From assembly GCA_028281895.1 (NCBI GenBank), contig JANQIZ010000371.1, forward strand, positions 1 to 38,342: 38,342 nucleotides of DNA, given 5' to 3'. The notes below the pieces were generated by a model, which was not told where the DNA came from, did not search any database, and worked only from the letters and a program-made list of their open reading frames with translations. The translations under genes were made by a program, and so were the position numbers. Positions 6,683 through 14,749 of this stretch are shown here, one piece after another (position 1 is the first letter of the stretch; each line of letters opens with the position of its first letter). The stretch comes from Dehalococcoidia bacterium (GTDB lineage: Bacteria > Chloroflexota > Dehalococcoidia > Lucifugimonadales > Lucifugimonadaceae).

Positions 6683-6744
6683 GCTGAGAGCTCCGTGGAA
6701 TCTTCGATGCAGCGGGATCAATGGACCGATCCCAGGGAAGGCGG

Positions 6745-6750
6745 ATTATA
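6745..6750 (-). promoter_or_regulatory. Perfect -10 box (TATAAT) for the ornithine cyclodeaminase homologue
   Basis: On the minus strand 6750-6745 reads TATAAT. Transcription would start near 6738, giving a 56-base leader to ATG 6682. No clear -35 is visible at 17 bases. Confidence 0.5.
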
Positions 6751-6776
6751 GACCTCGCTGATCCGGGCGTGACGCC

Positions 6777-6782
6777 TATACT
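6777..6782 (+). promoter_or_regulatory. -10 box (TATACT) seven bases before the ThpR-like GTG start
   Basis: TATACT at 6777-6782 predicts a transcription start at about 6789, which is the first base of the GTG start codon. The messenger would be leaderless. This agrees with the absence of any ribosome site upstream of that GTG. Confidence 0.45.
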
Positions 6783-6788
6783 CGTTAG

Positions 6789-7532
6789 GTGACAAGCAGA
6801 GACAAAGGCTGGCCAGACCGAGCACGGCGAGAGCCCTTTCGCAGAGACCGCGACTCCAATGAGCGCGATCGTCGTCCTCAGCCCGGTCGAAATCCCGCTG
6901 ATCCAGCCTGGGTTCGCCCCGTTGGCGAGGCTCCCATTCCCGAAACTGCCGAGAAATGGCGCCTGTTCGTAGCGTTGTCGCTCCCGGAAGAGGCGATCGA
7001 GGAGATCGGGACTTTCATCAATGGAATGCCGACAATGGCCGCCAACAACGTGAGATGGATCCAGCGGGAGAACGTTCACCTGACGTTGATGTTCCTTGGC
7101 GACACACCGACTGCGCTGATCGGCGGAATCGAGGAGAAGCTGACCGAAGCGGCAGGCCGCACCAACCCTTTCAAACTTGAGCTGGGTGAGCCCGGAGCGT
7201 TCCCGAGCCTGCACTCACCCAAGATCCTCTGGGTTGGCCTGGCAGGCAATGTGCGCCAGCTCGTTCAACTGCAGGGGCGCATCGAAGGTTCGCTGAGAAC
7301 CATTGGATTCGAGCCCGAGAAGCGGCCCTTCAAGCCGCACATCACCGTCGGCAGAGCTGAGCGCGACCTCACAAGGCAGTACGCGGGCGACGTTGGCTTC
7401 AGTTGGCGGCGGGCAGAGCTGCCATCAAAGCGGACTGCCATCCCGGTAAGTGAGATCCAACTGCTCAGAAGCCACCTGAAGGCCGGTGGCGCGGTGTACG
7501 AACAGATACGAAGTGTGCCTCTCGGGCACTAG
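6789..7532 (+). CDS. thpR: RNA 2',3'-cyclic phosphodiesterase / 2'-5' RNA ligase family (ThpR-like) with Arg-rich N-terminal tail
   Basis: 247 aa. The 2H phosphoesterase fold is shown by its two catalytic motifs: H97-L-T-L and H184-I-T-V, plus WRLFVALSLP at the start of the domain. These enzymes open 2',3'-cyclic phosphates or join 2'-5' RNA ends; the natural substrate is generally unclear. Typical members are about 180-190 aa. Here about 55 extra residues precede the domain, dense in Arg, Asp and Pro, likely disordered and perhaps RNA-binding. No other ATG, GTG or TTG lies between GTG 6789 and the domain, so the tail seems real. A -10 box at 6777-6782 suggests a leaderless transcript. Confidence 0.85.
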   Translation: MTSRDKGWPDRARREPFRRDRDSNERDRRPQPGRNPADPAWVRPVGEAPIPETAEKWRLFVALSLPEEAIEEIGTFINGMPTMAANNVRWIQRENVHLTLMFLGDTPTALIGGIEEKLTEAAGRTNPFKLELGEPGAFPSLHSPKILWVGLAGNVRQLVQLQGRIEGSLRTIGFEPEKRPFKPHITVGRAERDLTRQYAGDVGFSWRRAELPSKRTAIPVSEIQLLRSHLKAGGAVYEQIRSVPLGH

Positions 7533-7617
7533 GTTCGGCGTCGTTAGATCGCTAATTGCAGGTATTTCCGGGCCGCCTGTGCCAGAATAGAGTTCTAGAT
7601 ACGAAATTCGAACAGGC

Positions 7618-7881
7618 ATCGACGAAGACGAGTAGTTTCGATCAGACGCTAAGAGAGAGCCCGGTTGCTGGAAGCGGGCAGCGATCACGGAACGAACATC
7701 CCTTCCGAGCCGCGATCCGAACCGTCGCACAGACGCATTAGGTGAGCCGTGCTGGCCGTACGTTACATTGGCCATTAGGAGCGTCGGCACAGCGAGCATG
7801 GCTCGTCTGCGTCGGAATCCGGGTGGTACCGCGGCAACTGATCCATTCAGCCCGTCCCGTTGTTCTGGGGCGGGTTTTTTT
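7618..7881 (+). promoter_or_regulatory. T-box leader, isoleucine (ATC) specifier, upstream of ileS
   Basis: A T-box RNA reads tRNA-Ile charging and lets transcription continue when uncharged tRNA accumulates. The 5' Stem I landmark GACGAGTAG is at about 7627-7635, followed by AGAGAG and the Stem I loop region. The specifier loop reads GAACATC, with ATC (Ile) at 7698-7700, and CTTC beyond it can pair with GAAG at the 5' base. The T-box proper, GGGTGGTACCGCGG, is at 7821-7834. Its TGGT pairs with an ACCA tRNA end, so the discriminator would be A, as in tRNA-Ile. The terminator follows at once. The 5' boundary is approximate. The remainder of the gap 7533-7911 holds only the unseen promoter and the ileS ribosome site. 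Confidence 0.93.
7851..7881 (+). terminator. T-box terminator before ileS
   Basis: CCCGTCCC (7851-7858) pairs with GGGGCGGG (7867-7874), eight pairs with one G-U, and is followed by seven T. In the antiterminated state the 5' arm pairs with the T-box sequence instead. Confidence 0.9.
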
Positions 7882-7911
7882 GTTGGCCAGTAGACGAGCG
7901 AGGATCGAGAT

Positions 7912-10900
7912 TTGACCGAGAAAAAACGATTCGAGGCTGTGTCCTCAAGAGTCGATTTCGTAGAACTAGAGCATCGAGTTCTCGACCTCTGGAAAGAGCG
8001 CGATGTCGTCGACCGATACCTGCATCGCAACGACGACGCGCCTGAGCGATACCCGTTCATGGACGGCCCGATCACTGCCAACAATCCGATGGGCGTCCAC
8101 CACGCATGGGGCCGCACATACAAGGACGTATTTCTTCGCTTCAGGAACATGCAGGGATACCGTCAGCGCTTCCAGAACGGCTTCGACGGGCAGGGACTGT
8201 GGGTCGAGGTTGAGGTAGAGAAAGAGAAGGGTTTCAAGTCCAAGAAAGAGATCGAGACATACGGCATTGGCAAGTTCGTTGAGGACTGCAAGGCCCGAGT
8301 ACGCATGTTCTCCGATCGCATCTCTGAGCAGTCGAAGCGCCTTGGCTACTTCATGGACTGGGACGACTCTTACCAGACCATGTCAGACGAGAACAACTAC
8401 ACGATCTGGCTATTCCTGAAGAGGTGCGCGGACAACGGCTGGCTCTATGAGGGTGAAGATGTGATGCCGTGGTGCCCTCGCTGCGGCACAGGGCTATCGC
8501 AGCAAGAGATCGTGACTGAGGGATACCAGGAGCTGGTGCATCCCGGCTTCTTCCTCAAATTTCCTCTGCTGGACCGCGAAGATGAGTCACTCCTCGTCTG
8601 GACCACCACACCATGGACGCTCGTCGCCAACGTAGCCGCGGCGGTCAACTCTGAGCACGACTACGTCCTCGTAGAGAACACTTACAGCGTTCAAGGCGAA
8701 GAGCGAACCGAGAAGATCTGGCTTGGCTCACAGCGCCTGGGCGTGCTCAAGGGCGAGCACAGGGTTCTGAAGACCGTCAAAGGCTCTGAGCTAGCCGGCT
8801 GGCGATACCGCGGGCCTTTCGACGAGGTTCCCGCCCAGGAGAAGGCGCGTGATGCCCATCGCGTGCTTGAGTGGGAGGATGTTGGCGAGGAAGAGGGCAC
8901 GGGAATCGTCCACATCGCGCCAGGCGCAGGTGCGGAGGACTACCGGCTCGGCAAAGAGAACGGTCTCCCGGTCATCGCGCCACTGGATGACACCGGAACC
9001 TACATGACCGGATACGGCTTCCTCGATGGCAAACAGGTCTCAGAGGTGAACGACCTGATCTTCGAGGACCTGCAAAAGAAGAATGTCTACTACAAAGTCG
9101 AGAAGTACACTCACCGCTATCCGGTCTGCTGGCGATGCGGGACTGAGCTGGTCTTCCGCCTGGTGAGTGAGTGGTTCATCTCGATGGACGAGTTGCGGCC
9201 GCGCCTGATGGAGGCAACGCGCAAGATCAACTGGGTTCCGTCGTTTGGAGAGGCTCGAGAGATCGACTGGCTGCGCAATATGGGCGACTGGATGATCTCC
9301 AAGAAGCGCTTCTGGGGACTCGCGCTACCAATCTGGAAGTGTGGTGACTGCGGCAAGTTCGAGGTCATCGAGTCGGAACATGTGCTGAAGGAGCGTGCTG
9401 TAGAGGGCTGGGACGACTTTGAGGGCCACTCACCGCATCGGCCATGGGTAGACGCGGTGAAAATCGCATGCTCGGGCTGCGGCTCGCCGGTCTCCCGAAT
9501 CCCCGATGTGGGCAATGCCTGGCTTGATGCCGGGATCGTCTCGTTCTCGACTCTCGGATACCGCGACAACCGTGAGAACTGGGAGCAATGGTATCCAGCC
9601 AAGTGGATCTCAGAGAGCTTCCCAGGCCAGTTCCGCAACTGGTTCTACTCGCTCATCACGATGAGCGTTGTGATGGAGGGCCAGCCGCCCACCGAGAACG
9701 TCTTCTCATACGCCCTGATGCGTGACGAGAAGGGCGAGGAGATGCACAAGTCGAAGGGCAATGCCATCTGGTTCGAGGATGCGGCAGAGAAGATGGGCGT
9801 TGATGTTATGCGGTGGACCTTCTCTCGCCACAATCCCGCGTCAAACCTGAACTTTGGCTACGGGCCAGGCGATGAGGTGCGCAGACAGTTCCTGATCCCG
9901 CTGTGGAACATCTTCTCGTTCTTCACGACATACGCCGAACTCGATGGCTGGACCATCGATGAATCGCTGATCGATCCGGATAGCAGCGCGATCGCTGAAC
10001 AGCTTACTGAGCTGGACAGATGGATCCTCTCAGAGACGAATCAGCTGGTTGAGCATGTGACCGAGTACATGGAGAGCTGGCGCATCGAGTACGCGGCGCA
10101 GGCGATGGAGCAGTACGTCGATGTACTGTCGAACTGGTACGTTCGACTCTCACGCAGACGTTTCTGGAAGAGCGACAGCGATGCCGACAAGTTGGCTGCC
10201 TACTCGGCGCTGCACTACAGCCTGACTACGCTGACGCGGCTTCTGGCTCCGTTCACTCCGTTTGTTGCCGAGGAGCTATGGCAGAAGCTCGTCGTGGGCA
10301 TTGACTCAGATGCTCCCGACTCTGTGCACCTAGCAGATTGGCCAGCAGCCAACAGCGCGTTCATTGACGAAGACCTGTCCCGTCAGACCCAGCTGGCGAT
10401 CCGGCTGGCCTCTCTCGGACGCTCGGCTCGAGCGCAGTCCAAGTTGAAGGTGAGACAGCCTCTTGCTGAATTGCTCGTGGAAGTTCGTCACGACTGGGAG
10501 CGTGAGGCTCTTCCAGTCATAGAACAGCAACTCGTAGACGAGCTGAACGTGAAGGGAGTCCGCGACGTTACTGGCGCTGGAGGGCTTCTCAGTTACGTCG
10601 TCAAACCGGAACTGCGATCACTCGGGCCAAAATACGGCAAGCAACTTGGCGAGATCCGGCAGTTGCTGGGCAGCGCAGACGCGGCGGAAATCGCTCGACT
10701 TTCAGAGTCGGGACAGACGATCGAGCTCGGCGATTTCACGCTTGAGCCAACCGAGGTTCTGATTGAGCGGCACGCTGCGGAGGGCTATGCCGTTGCGACA
10801 GATGCTGGCTACACAGCCGCTGTGAGCACAGAAGTAACTCCCGAGCTTCGAGCAGAGGGTTTCGCCCGTGAGTTCGTGCACGCGGTACAGAATCTGCGCA

Positions 10901-11112
10901 AATCTGCTGGACTCGACATCTCAGATCGCATCCAGCTCGGCTTCACGGCTCCAGAAGAGGTCGCAGACTCGCTGAACACTCACTCCGCCTACATCGTCCA
11001 GGAGACGCTGGCAGAGGCATTTGAGATGGGTGTCAATGTGCCTGGGGGCGACTCCGAGACATTCGACCTGGACGGGCACTCTGTGACTGTCTCGCTCAAG
11101 AGATCTGTCTGA
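7912..11112 (+). CDS. ileS: Isoleucyl-tRNA synthetase with altered signature motifs
   Basis: 1066 aa. Charges tRNA-Ile. The class I catalytic domain starts with TANNPMGVHHAWGRT, where the HIGH motif is replaced by G61-V-H-H64. The second signature, normally KMSKS, reads H612-K-S-K-G616. The CP1 editing region (WTTTPWTL, GIVHIAPGAGAEDY) is present, as are Cys pairs at WCPRCG, CWRCG, CGDCG and CSGCG, and a long anticodon-binding C-terminus. Size and layout match the eukaryote-like type 2 IleRS (IleRS2), some of which carry a GXHH motif and resist mupirocin strongly. The start TTG 7912 has GAGGA seven bases upstream. It is controlled by the Ile T-box immediately ahead. The only gap to the convergent neighbour is 33 bases. 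Confidence 0.97.
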   Translation: MTEKKRFEAVSSRVDFVELEHRVLDLWKERDVVDRYLHRNDDAPERYPFMDGPITANNPMGVHHAWGRTYKDVFLRFRNMQGYRQRFQNGFDGQGLWVEVEVEKEKGFKSKKEIETYGIGKFVEDCKARVRMFSDRISEQSKRLGYFMDWDDSYQTMSDENNYTIWLFLKRCADNGWLYEGEDVMPWCPRCGTGLSQQEIVTEGYQELVHPGFFLKFPLLDREDESLLVWTTTPWTLVANVAAAVNSEHDYVLVENTYSVQGEERTEKIWLGSQRLGVLKGEHRVLKTVKGSELAGWRYRGPFDEVPAQEKARDAHRVLEWEDVGEEEGTGIVHIAPGAGAEDYRLGKENGLPVIAPLDDTGTYMTGYGFLDGKQVSEVNDLIFEDLQKKNVYYKVEKYTHRYPVCWRCGTELVFRLVSEWFISMDELRPRLMEATRKINWVPSFGEAREIDWLRNMGDWMISKKRFWGLALPIWKCGDCGKFEVIESEHVLKERAVEGWDDFEGHSPHRPWVDAVKIACSGCGSPVSRIPDVGNAWLDAGIVSFSTLGYRDNRENWEQWYPAKWISESFPGQFRNWFYSLITMSVVMEGQPPTENVFSYALMRDEKGEEMHKSKGNAIWFEDAAEKMGVDVMRWTFSRHNPASNLNFGYGPGDEVRRQFLIPLWNIFSFFTTYAELDGWTIDESLIDPDSSAIAEQLTELDRWILSETNQLVEHVTEYMESWRIEYAAQAMEQYVDVLSNWYVRLSRRRFWKSDSDADKLAAYSALHYSLTTLTRLLAPFTPFVAEELWQKLVVGIDSDAPDSVHLADWPAANSAFIDEDLSRQTQLAIRLASLGRSARAQSKLKVRQPLAELLVEVRHDWEREALPVIEQQLVDELNVKGVRDVTGAGGLLSYVVKPELRSLGPKYGKQLGEIRQLLGSADAAEIARLSESGQTIELGDFTLEPTEVLIERHAAEGYAVATDAGYTAAVSTEVTPELRAEGFAREFVHAVQNLRKSAGLDISDRIQLGFTAPEEVADSLNTHSAYIVQETLAEAFEMGVNVPGGDSETFDLDGHSVTVSLKRSV

Positions 11113-11145
11113 CAGAGGAGCGGCGACGCCACATCTGTCCCTGCG

Positions 11146-12798
11146 CTATTCCTGGCTGAGAGGCGCAAGGTAGTCGGGAAAGTCGCTGTGCTCCCTGGCA
11201 AGCCTGCCAGCCGCTGCGTCGGCCCGCCACCAGACAGAGGCATCGAAAGGCTCGCCGTCTGAGTCCAGGTGGATTAACTGGTACAGCGACTCGCCACCGG
11301 AGAACACGCGATGGTTCGCAACAACTGTCGTAGTGCCGTTCAGTCCAGCGTTGAAAGCCTCGTCCTCGCCCTTGACTACAAGGAATCCTCGGGCAAGTTC
11401 CTCGTTGGCCGAACCTATATCACTCAGACTGAGCTGATCTGCTGAGCGTGCCGCATAGAGTTCCACGGCTGCAGCGGAGACTCCATCTCTCACCAGTACT
11501 CTGGAATCGAGCGGTGTCTCGTCACGTATCACCTGTGCAAGAGCCTTTAGACCTTTGCCGTCGTCTTCTGAGAGTCCAGTGCCGTGCCGAAGAGAAAGAG
11601 CAAACTCCCTGACGCCTGAGAGTCGTTCTGTGAACTCGGTGCCGGGAGTGAACACAGCCTGGTTCCATACGACGCCTGCCATAGCGACGGAGGCCACGCA
11701 CAGCGCCACCATTGCCTGCGTGGCTGGTGAATCGAGCTGCTTGATCAGTTGCGACCATCCAAAGCCTGCTACCAGGATGAACAACGGCACTACGACGACG
11801 TGCCGCTCCAGTGGAGATCCCAGGACCAGGAGAGTAGCCGCAAAACCCAGGCCTGTGCCGATAAGGAACAGCAACGTGGCGCGCTGCACCCTGTTGTGAA
11901 ACAGCGCCTCGGCAACTCCAATCAGGAGGATCAGCAGTCCGGGAACGCCAATATACACCGCCAGGCTTTCATTCACTGCCACAGGTGAAATCGAGAATGG
12001 CTTCAGCTCATTCAAAGCAGCTGTGAACATATTGGAGATGGAGACATACATCGAAGCGTTGGCGGACTGCGAGTAGAGCTCTCGCACAAGAAGCGCAATC
12101 GCGGAGAACGCCGCAAGCAGACCCGGTCCCGCCAACAGCGCAAACCCGCGGTCCTGCCAGCTTCGAGTGGTCGCCCACGCTACACCTGCGGCCACCAGAA
12201 CGAGGTACAGGCCTTCGATATAGACGAGGGATGCGGCAGCCGCGCTCAGGGAGCCCAGCAGTAGCCAGCGACGCTCATGCTCCTCTCTGTACCGCAGCAA
12301 AAAGAGAACGGACGCCAGTTCAAGAACGATGAACAGGCTGATTCCACCCGGAACTCTGTTGAGCCCGAAGAGTCCGGTGCCAAGCAGCACGATCCCTGCG
12401 AACCCGGCTGCACGCGCACCAAAACTCCTGTTCGCAATCGCAAGTAGCAGCGGCATCTGAGCAGCGCCAATAAGAGCGTACGGAAGACGCATAGTGAAAT
12501 CGCTCACCGGAAGCATGTGTGCGCCCAGTGCGCTGGGCAGATACGACAGAGGCAGATGCTGACCGACGAGGAGAGTGCCAAGCGCCAGTGGATCATCGGT
12601 CGATGAGGCGAATCGGAACCCGGTGATTACGTAGCTGGCTTCGCCCGCAAGCGGAAATCCTCCGAGTTGCCAGAGGCTGAGAAGGAGCCATGCGAGCATC
12701 AGGGTCCGCGATGCTATCCAGTAGCGAGTGAAGCGCTCGGATTGCCCCGGAGTTGAAACATCCGAAGCAGGTATTGAAGGTGATGCTACGTGCTGCAA
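11146..12798 (-). CDS. Polytopic membrane protein, GT-C glycosyltransferase-like (ArnT/PMT superfamily)
   Basis: 550 aa. About 11-12 hydrophobic segments fill residues 28-385, followed by a soluble domain of about 160 residues. The first outer loop contains FPLAGEASYVITGF, which resembles the acidic loop (often D/E) that holds the catalytic carboxylate in lipid-linked-sugar glycosyltransferases of the GT-C fold; the LPYALIGA and RSFGARAAG stretches also fit. The donor would be a polyprenyl-phosphate sugar and the acceptor a protein or lipid on the outer face. Sequence similarity is remote by eye, so function is tentative. The start TTG 12798 has AGGTG upstream; other starts are possible. The gene lies 138 bases downstream of the BrkB-like gene and may share its transcript. 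Confidence 0.65.
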   Translation of the reverse strand: MQHVASPSIPASDVSTPGQSERFTRYWIASRTLMLAWLLLSLWQLGGFPLAGEASYVITGFRFASSTDDPLALGTLLVGQHLPLSYLPSALGAHMLPVSDFTMRLPYALIGAAQMPLLLAIANRSFGARAAGFAGIVLLGTGLFGLNRVPGGISLFIVLELASVLFLLRYREEHERRWLLLGSLSAAAASLVYIEGLYLVLVAAGVAWATTRSWQDRGFALLAGPGLLAAFSAIALLVRELYSQSANASMYVSISNMFTAALNELKPFSISPVAVNESLAVYIGVPGLLILLIGVAEALFHNRVQRATLLFLIGTGLGFAATLLVLGSPLERHVVVVPLFILVAGFGWSQLIKQLDSPATQAMVALCVASVAMAGVVWNQAVFTPGTEFTERLSGVREFALSLRHGTGLSEDDGKGLKALAQVIRDETPLDSRVLVRDGVSAAAVELYAARSADQLSLSDIGSANEELARGFLVVKGEDEAFNAGLNGTTTVVANHRVFSGGESLYQLIHLDSDGEPFDASVWWRADAAAGRLAREHSDFPDYLAPLSQE

Positions 12799-12936
12799 GT
12801 GCCTGGCACCTGCTCAGAATTCGATCTGCCCATAAGTGCCATTGAAGCTTCAACTTGAGCGCAGTGCATGGGAATGGCGGCTAGACAGCGTGTGGGCAGC
12901 CTAGCAACAGCGTTCACGCAGATCGCCGTAAGAGAC

Positions 12937-13977
12937 CTAGATCCTGGATGCGGGGCCGTCTGCGCCTTCGGGCACTGAGTCCGGCTCTGCGGCTCCAGCA
13001 GGCGAAGGCAGCGGCATTCCTGGCAATGAGGGAGTGGAGCGAATCCTCGCGAGGTTGTGAGAGAGGTCTTCGTTCTGTTTCCGCTGCTCTCGAGTGGCAA
13101 GGTAGAAAGCCCAGCGGGAAGTGACCTGTGCGCCAACCAGCAAGATGATTGCTGAGACGTACACGAAGACCATCAACACGATGATGGCGCTGACACCGCC
13201 GTAGATGCCGCTCGCCAGCTCTGCCGCATTCCGCAGGTAGAAGATGAAAACCTGCTTTGATATCTCGAATGCCGCAGCTCCCAGCAATGCCGTCGGGAAC
13301 ACTTCCTTGAACCTCAGCTTGGTGTTCGGCAGCCACCAGTAGATGATCAGGAACACGACGAACGACAGCAAGGGTGGGCTGGCCTGAGCTATACGCGCCC
13401 AGAGCGCATCTGCCGATACAGGTGTGTTTGGAGCGACGATCGTCGAGAAGTCCTGGAAGAAGACGAAGATCGTCGTGATCGAGAACGAAATGATCAGCAG
13501 AAGCGCTGCGCCCACCAGAAGCAGGAAGTCCATCGCTTGCTCGGTGAGGAAGGGGCGCGTCTTCGTGATGCCCCAGATGGTATTGACGCTCTTACGAATC
13601 GAGCTAAACACCGCTTTTGAAGCGAAAATCAGCCCAATGGTGGCGACAGAACTCGTTACGGGTCTACCACTGCTCAAGCTCGCAAAGAAGTCGGCAAGGA
13701 AAGTGTCTGACTGTTCTGCGAGAACCGGAATCTGCGTTTCCAGTCCCTCGATTAGCTGATCTTCGAACCCCTCGATACCAAGGAAGAACGAGAAGATAGT
13801 TATAAGAGCAAGTGAGAGCGGGAAGAGCGCAAAGAATGCGTAGAACGCTATGGCCGCGGCCATATACGGCCCGTTCTTGTCCAGAAACTCGTTAAAGTTA
13901 CTGGCGACGAACTTGATCAACCAGACGGGGCCCTCTATGAGCCAGACCGCCTGGGTCTTGTTCAGCAACTCGTTCAT
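12937..13977 (-). CDS. YihY/BrkB family inner-membrane protein
   Basis: 346 aa. The UPF0761 (YihY, formerly mis-called ribonuclease BN) pattern is clear: GPYMAAAIAFYAFFALFPL in the first membrane helix, then SVNTIWGITKTRPF, a long middle helix, IIYWWLPNTKLRFKEVFPTAL, and GIYGGVSAIIVLMVFVYVSA. Six membrane segments are expected. Function in the family is unsettled. A C-terminal tail of about 45 residues rich in Pro, Ser and Gly is not part of the core and is probably disordered and cytoplasmic. The start ATG 13977 is supported by the conserved N-terminus; the ribosome site is weak. It is divergent from the FN3-like gene across a 249-base gap in which I see no other gene. Confidence 0.9.
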   Translation of the reverse strand: MNELLNKTQAVWLIEGPVWLIKFVASNFNEFLDKNGPYMAAAIAFYAFFALFPLSLALITIFSFFLGIEGFEDQLIEGLETQIPVLAEQSDTFLADFFASLSSGRPVTSSVATIGLIFASKAVFSSIRKSVNTIWGITKTRPFLTEQAMDFLLLVGAALLLIISFSITTIFVFFQDFSTIVAPNTPVSADALWARIAQASPPLLSFVVFLIIYWWLPNTKLRFKEVFPTALLGAAAFEISKQVFIFYLRNAAELASGIYGGVSAIIVLMVFVYVSAIILLVGAQVTSRWAFYLATREQRKQNEDLSHNLARIRSTPSLPGMPLPSPAGAAEPDSVPEGADGPASRI

Positions 13978-14226
13978 CCGTTTAATCTGGCTGGTTCGGT
14001 CAACTTGGACGCAACCGCCACATACTGACGCATTCTATCGCCAATCGAAGATTGCACATAGTCACGTTACTTGTCCCTCAGTACCAGCCGACTGGCACCA
14101 ACACGCACATACCATGCACTTCATCTACCATCACAAAGCTCCGGTTAACGACCGTGCGCCTTTGATGCACCCTCGCAGTTCGTCCCCATATTCGAAAGTT
14201 GCGGCGGCGCATGCGCGGCTCCGCCG

Positions 14227-14733
14227 ATGATCCGCTGGCTGATCTCTTACCTGCACGAACACTCCCCGATATTCATCACGATGTCGGTGGTTGCCGCGCT
14301 TGGCCTGTTCCTGGTCTGGGTGCTGGTGCTATCTCAGGTTGAGTGGTTCGCAGAGTCTCGCGAGTGCTCACTTGATACGACACCGAATGTCCCAGAGCTG
14401 GTGAGCGTGACCCAGGATCCCGATACGCTCACAGTCACTGCTGAAGTACGCGACAACTCTGACAATGAGCAGTGGTTCGCACTTGAGCGGACGATAATCT
14501 CACGGTTCAACCAGGTCGTCGTAGTCGGAACCGACATTGTTGTTGAGGACCGTTACACGGAAACGGTTAACAAGGAGACTGGACGCGTCGTGCAGATAGA
14601 CGATCGCGGAATCGTCGAGAACCAGAAGCCAACACCGGGGCTTGAGTACGTCTACACCGTGAGAGCATGGAACTGCTGGGGTGGTTCAGATCAGTCGAAC
14701 GACATCAAGATCATCTCGCTGTTCCCTCGTTAG
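14227..14733 (+). CDS. Single-pass membrane protein with extracytoplasmic fibronectin III-like domain
   Basis: 168 aa. Residues about 14-36 (PIFITMSVVAALGLFLVWVLVL) form one membrane anchor, with a short basic N-terminus inside. The outer part resembles a fibronectin type III module: PNVPELVSVTQDPDTLTVTAEV as the first strands, an Arg/Glu/Asp-rich middle, and GLEYVYTVRAWNCWGGSDQSN as the typical Tyr-x-Val-x-Ala F-strand and G-strand loop. Two Cys (C47 region and C154 region) could form a disulfide. It is likely a surface or adhesion-type domain; the partner is unknown. It is convergent with the methyltransferase gene at 14750. Confidence 0.65.
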   Translation: MIRWLISYLHEHSPIFITMSVVAALGLFLVWVLVLSQVEWFAESRECSLDTTPNVPELVSVTQDPDTLTVTAEVRDNSDNEQWFALERTIISRFNQVVVVGTDIVVEDRYTETVNKETGRVVQIDDRGIVENQKPTPGLEYVYTVRAWNCWGGSDQSNDIKIISLFPR

Positions 14734-14749
14734 AGAGTGCAGGCAGGAG

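Noticed and set aside
6683-6721. Thirteen extra residues on the ornithine cyclodeaminase homologue (ATG 6721)
   Set aside because: The extension MIPLHRRFHGALS is not family-like and ATG 6682 has a better ribosome site; but a 17-base leader from the TATAAT would also allow it, so this is not excluded.
7425-8150. A 241-codon minus-strand frame across the ileS leader
   Set aside because: It runs through the T-box and the start of ileS and has low-complexity Ser/Arg composition; it is antisense shadow.
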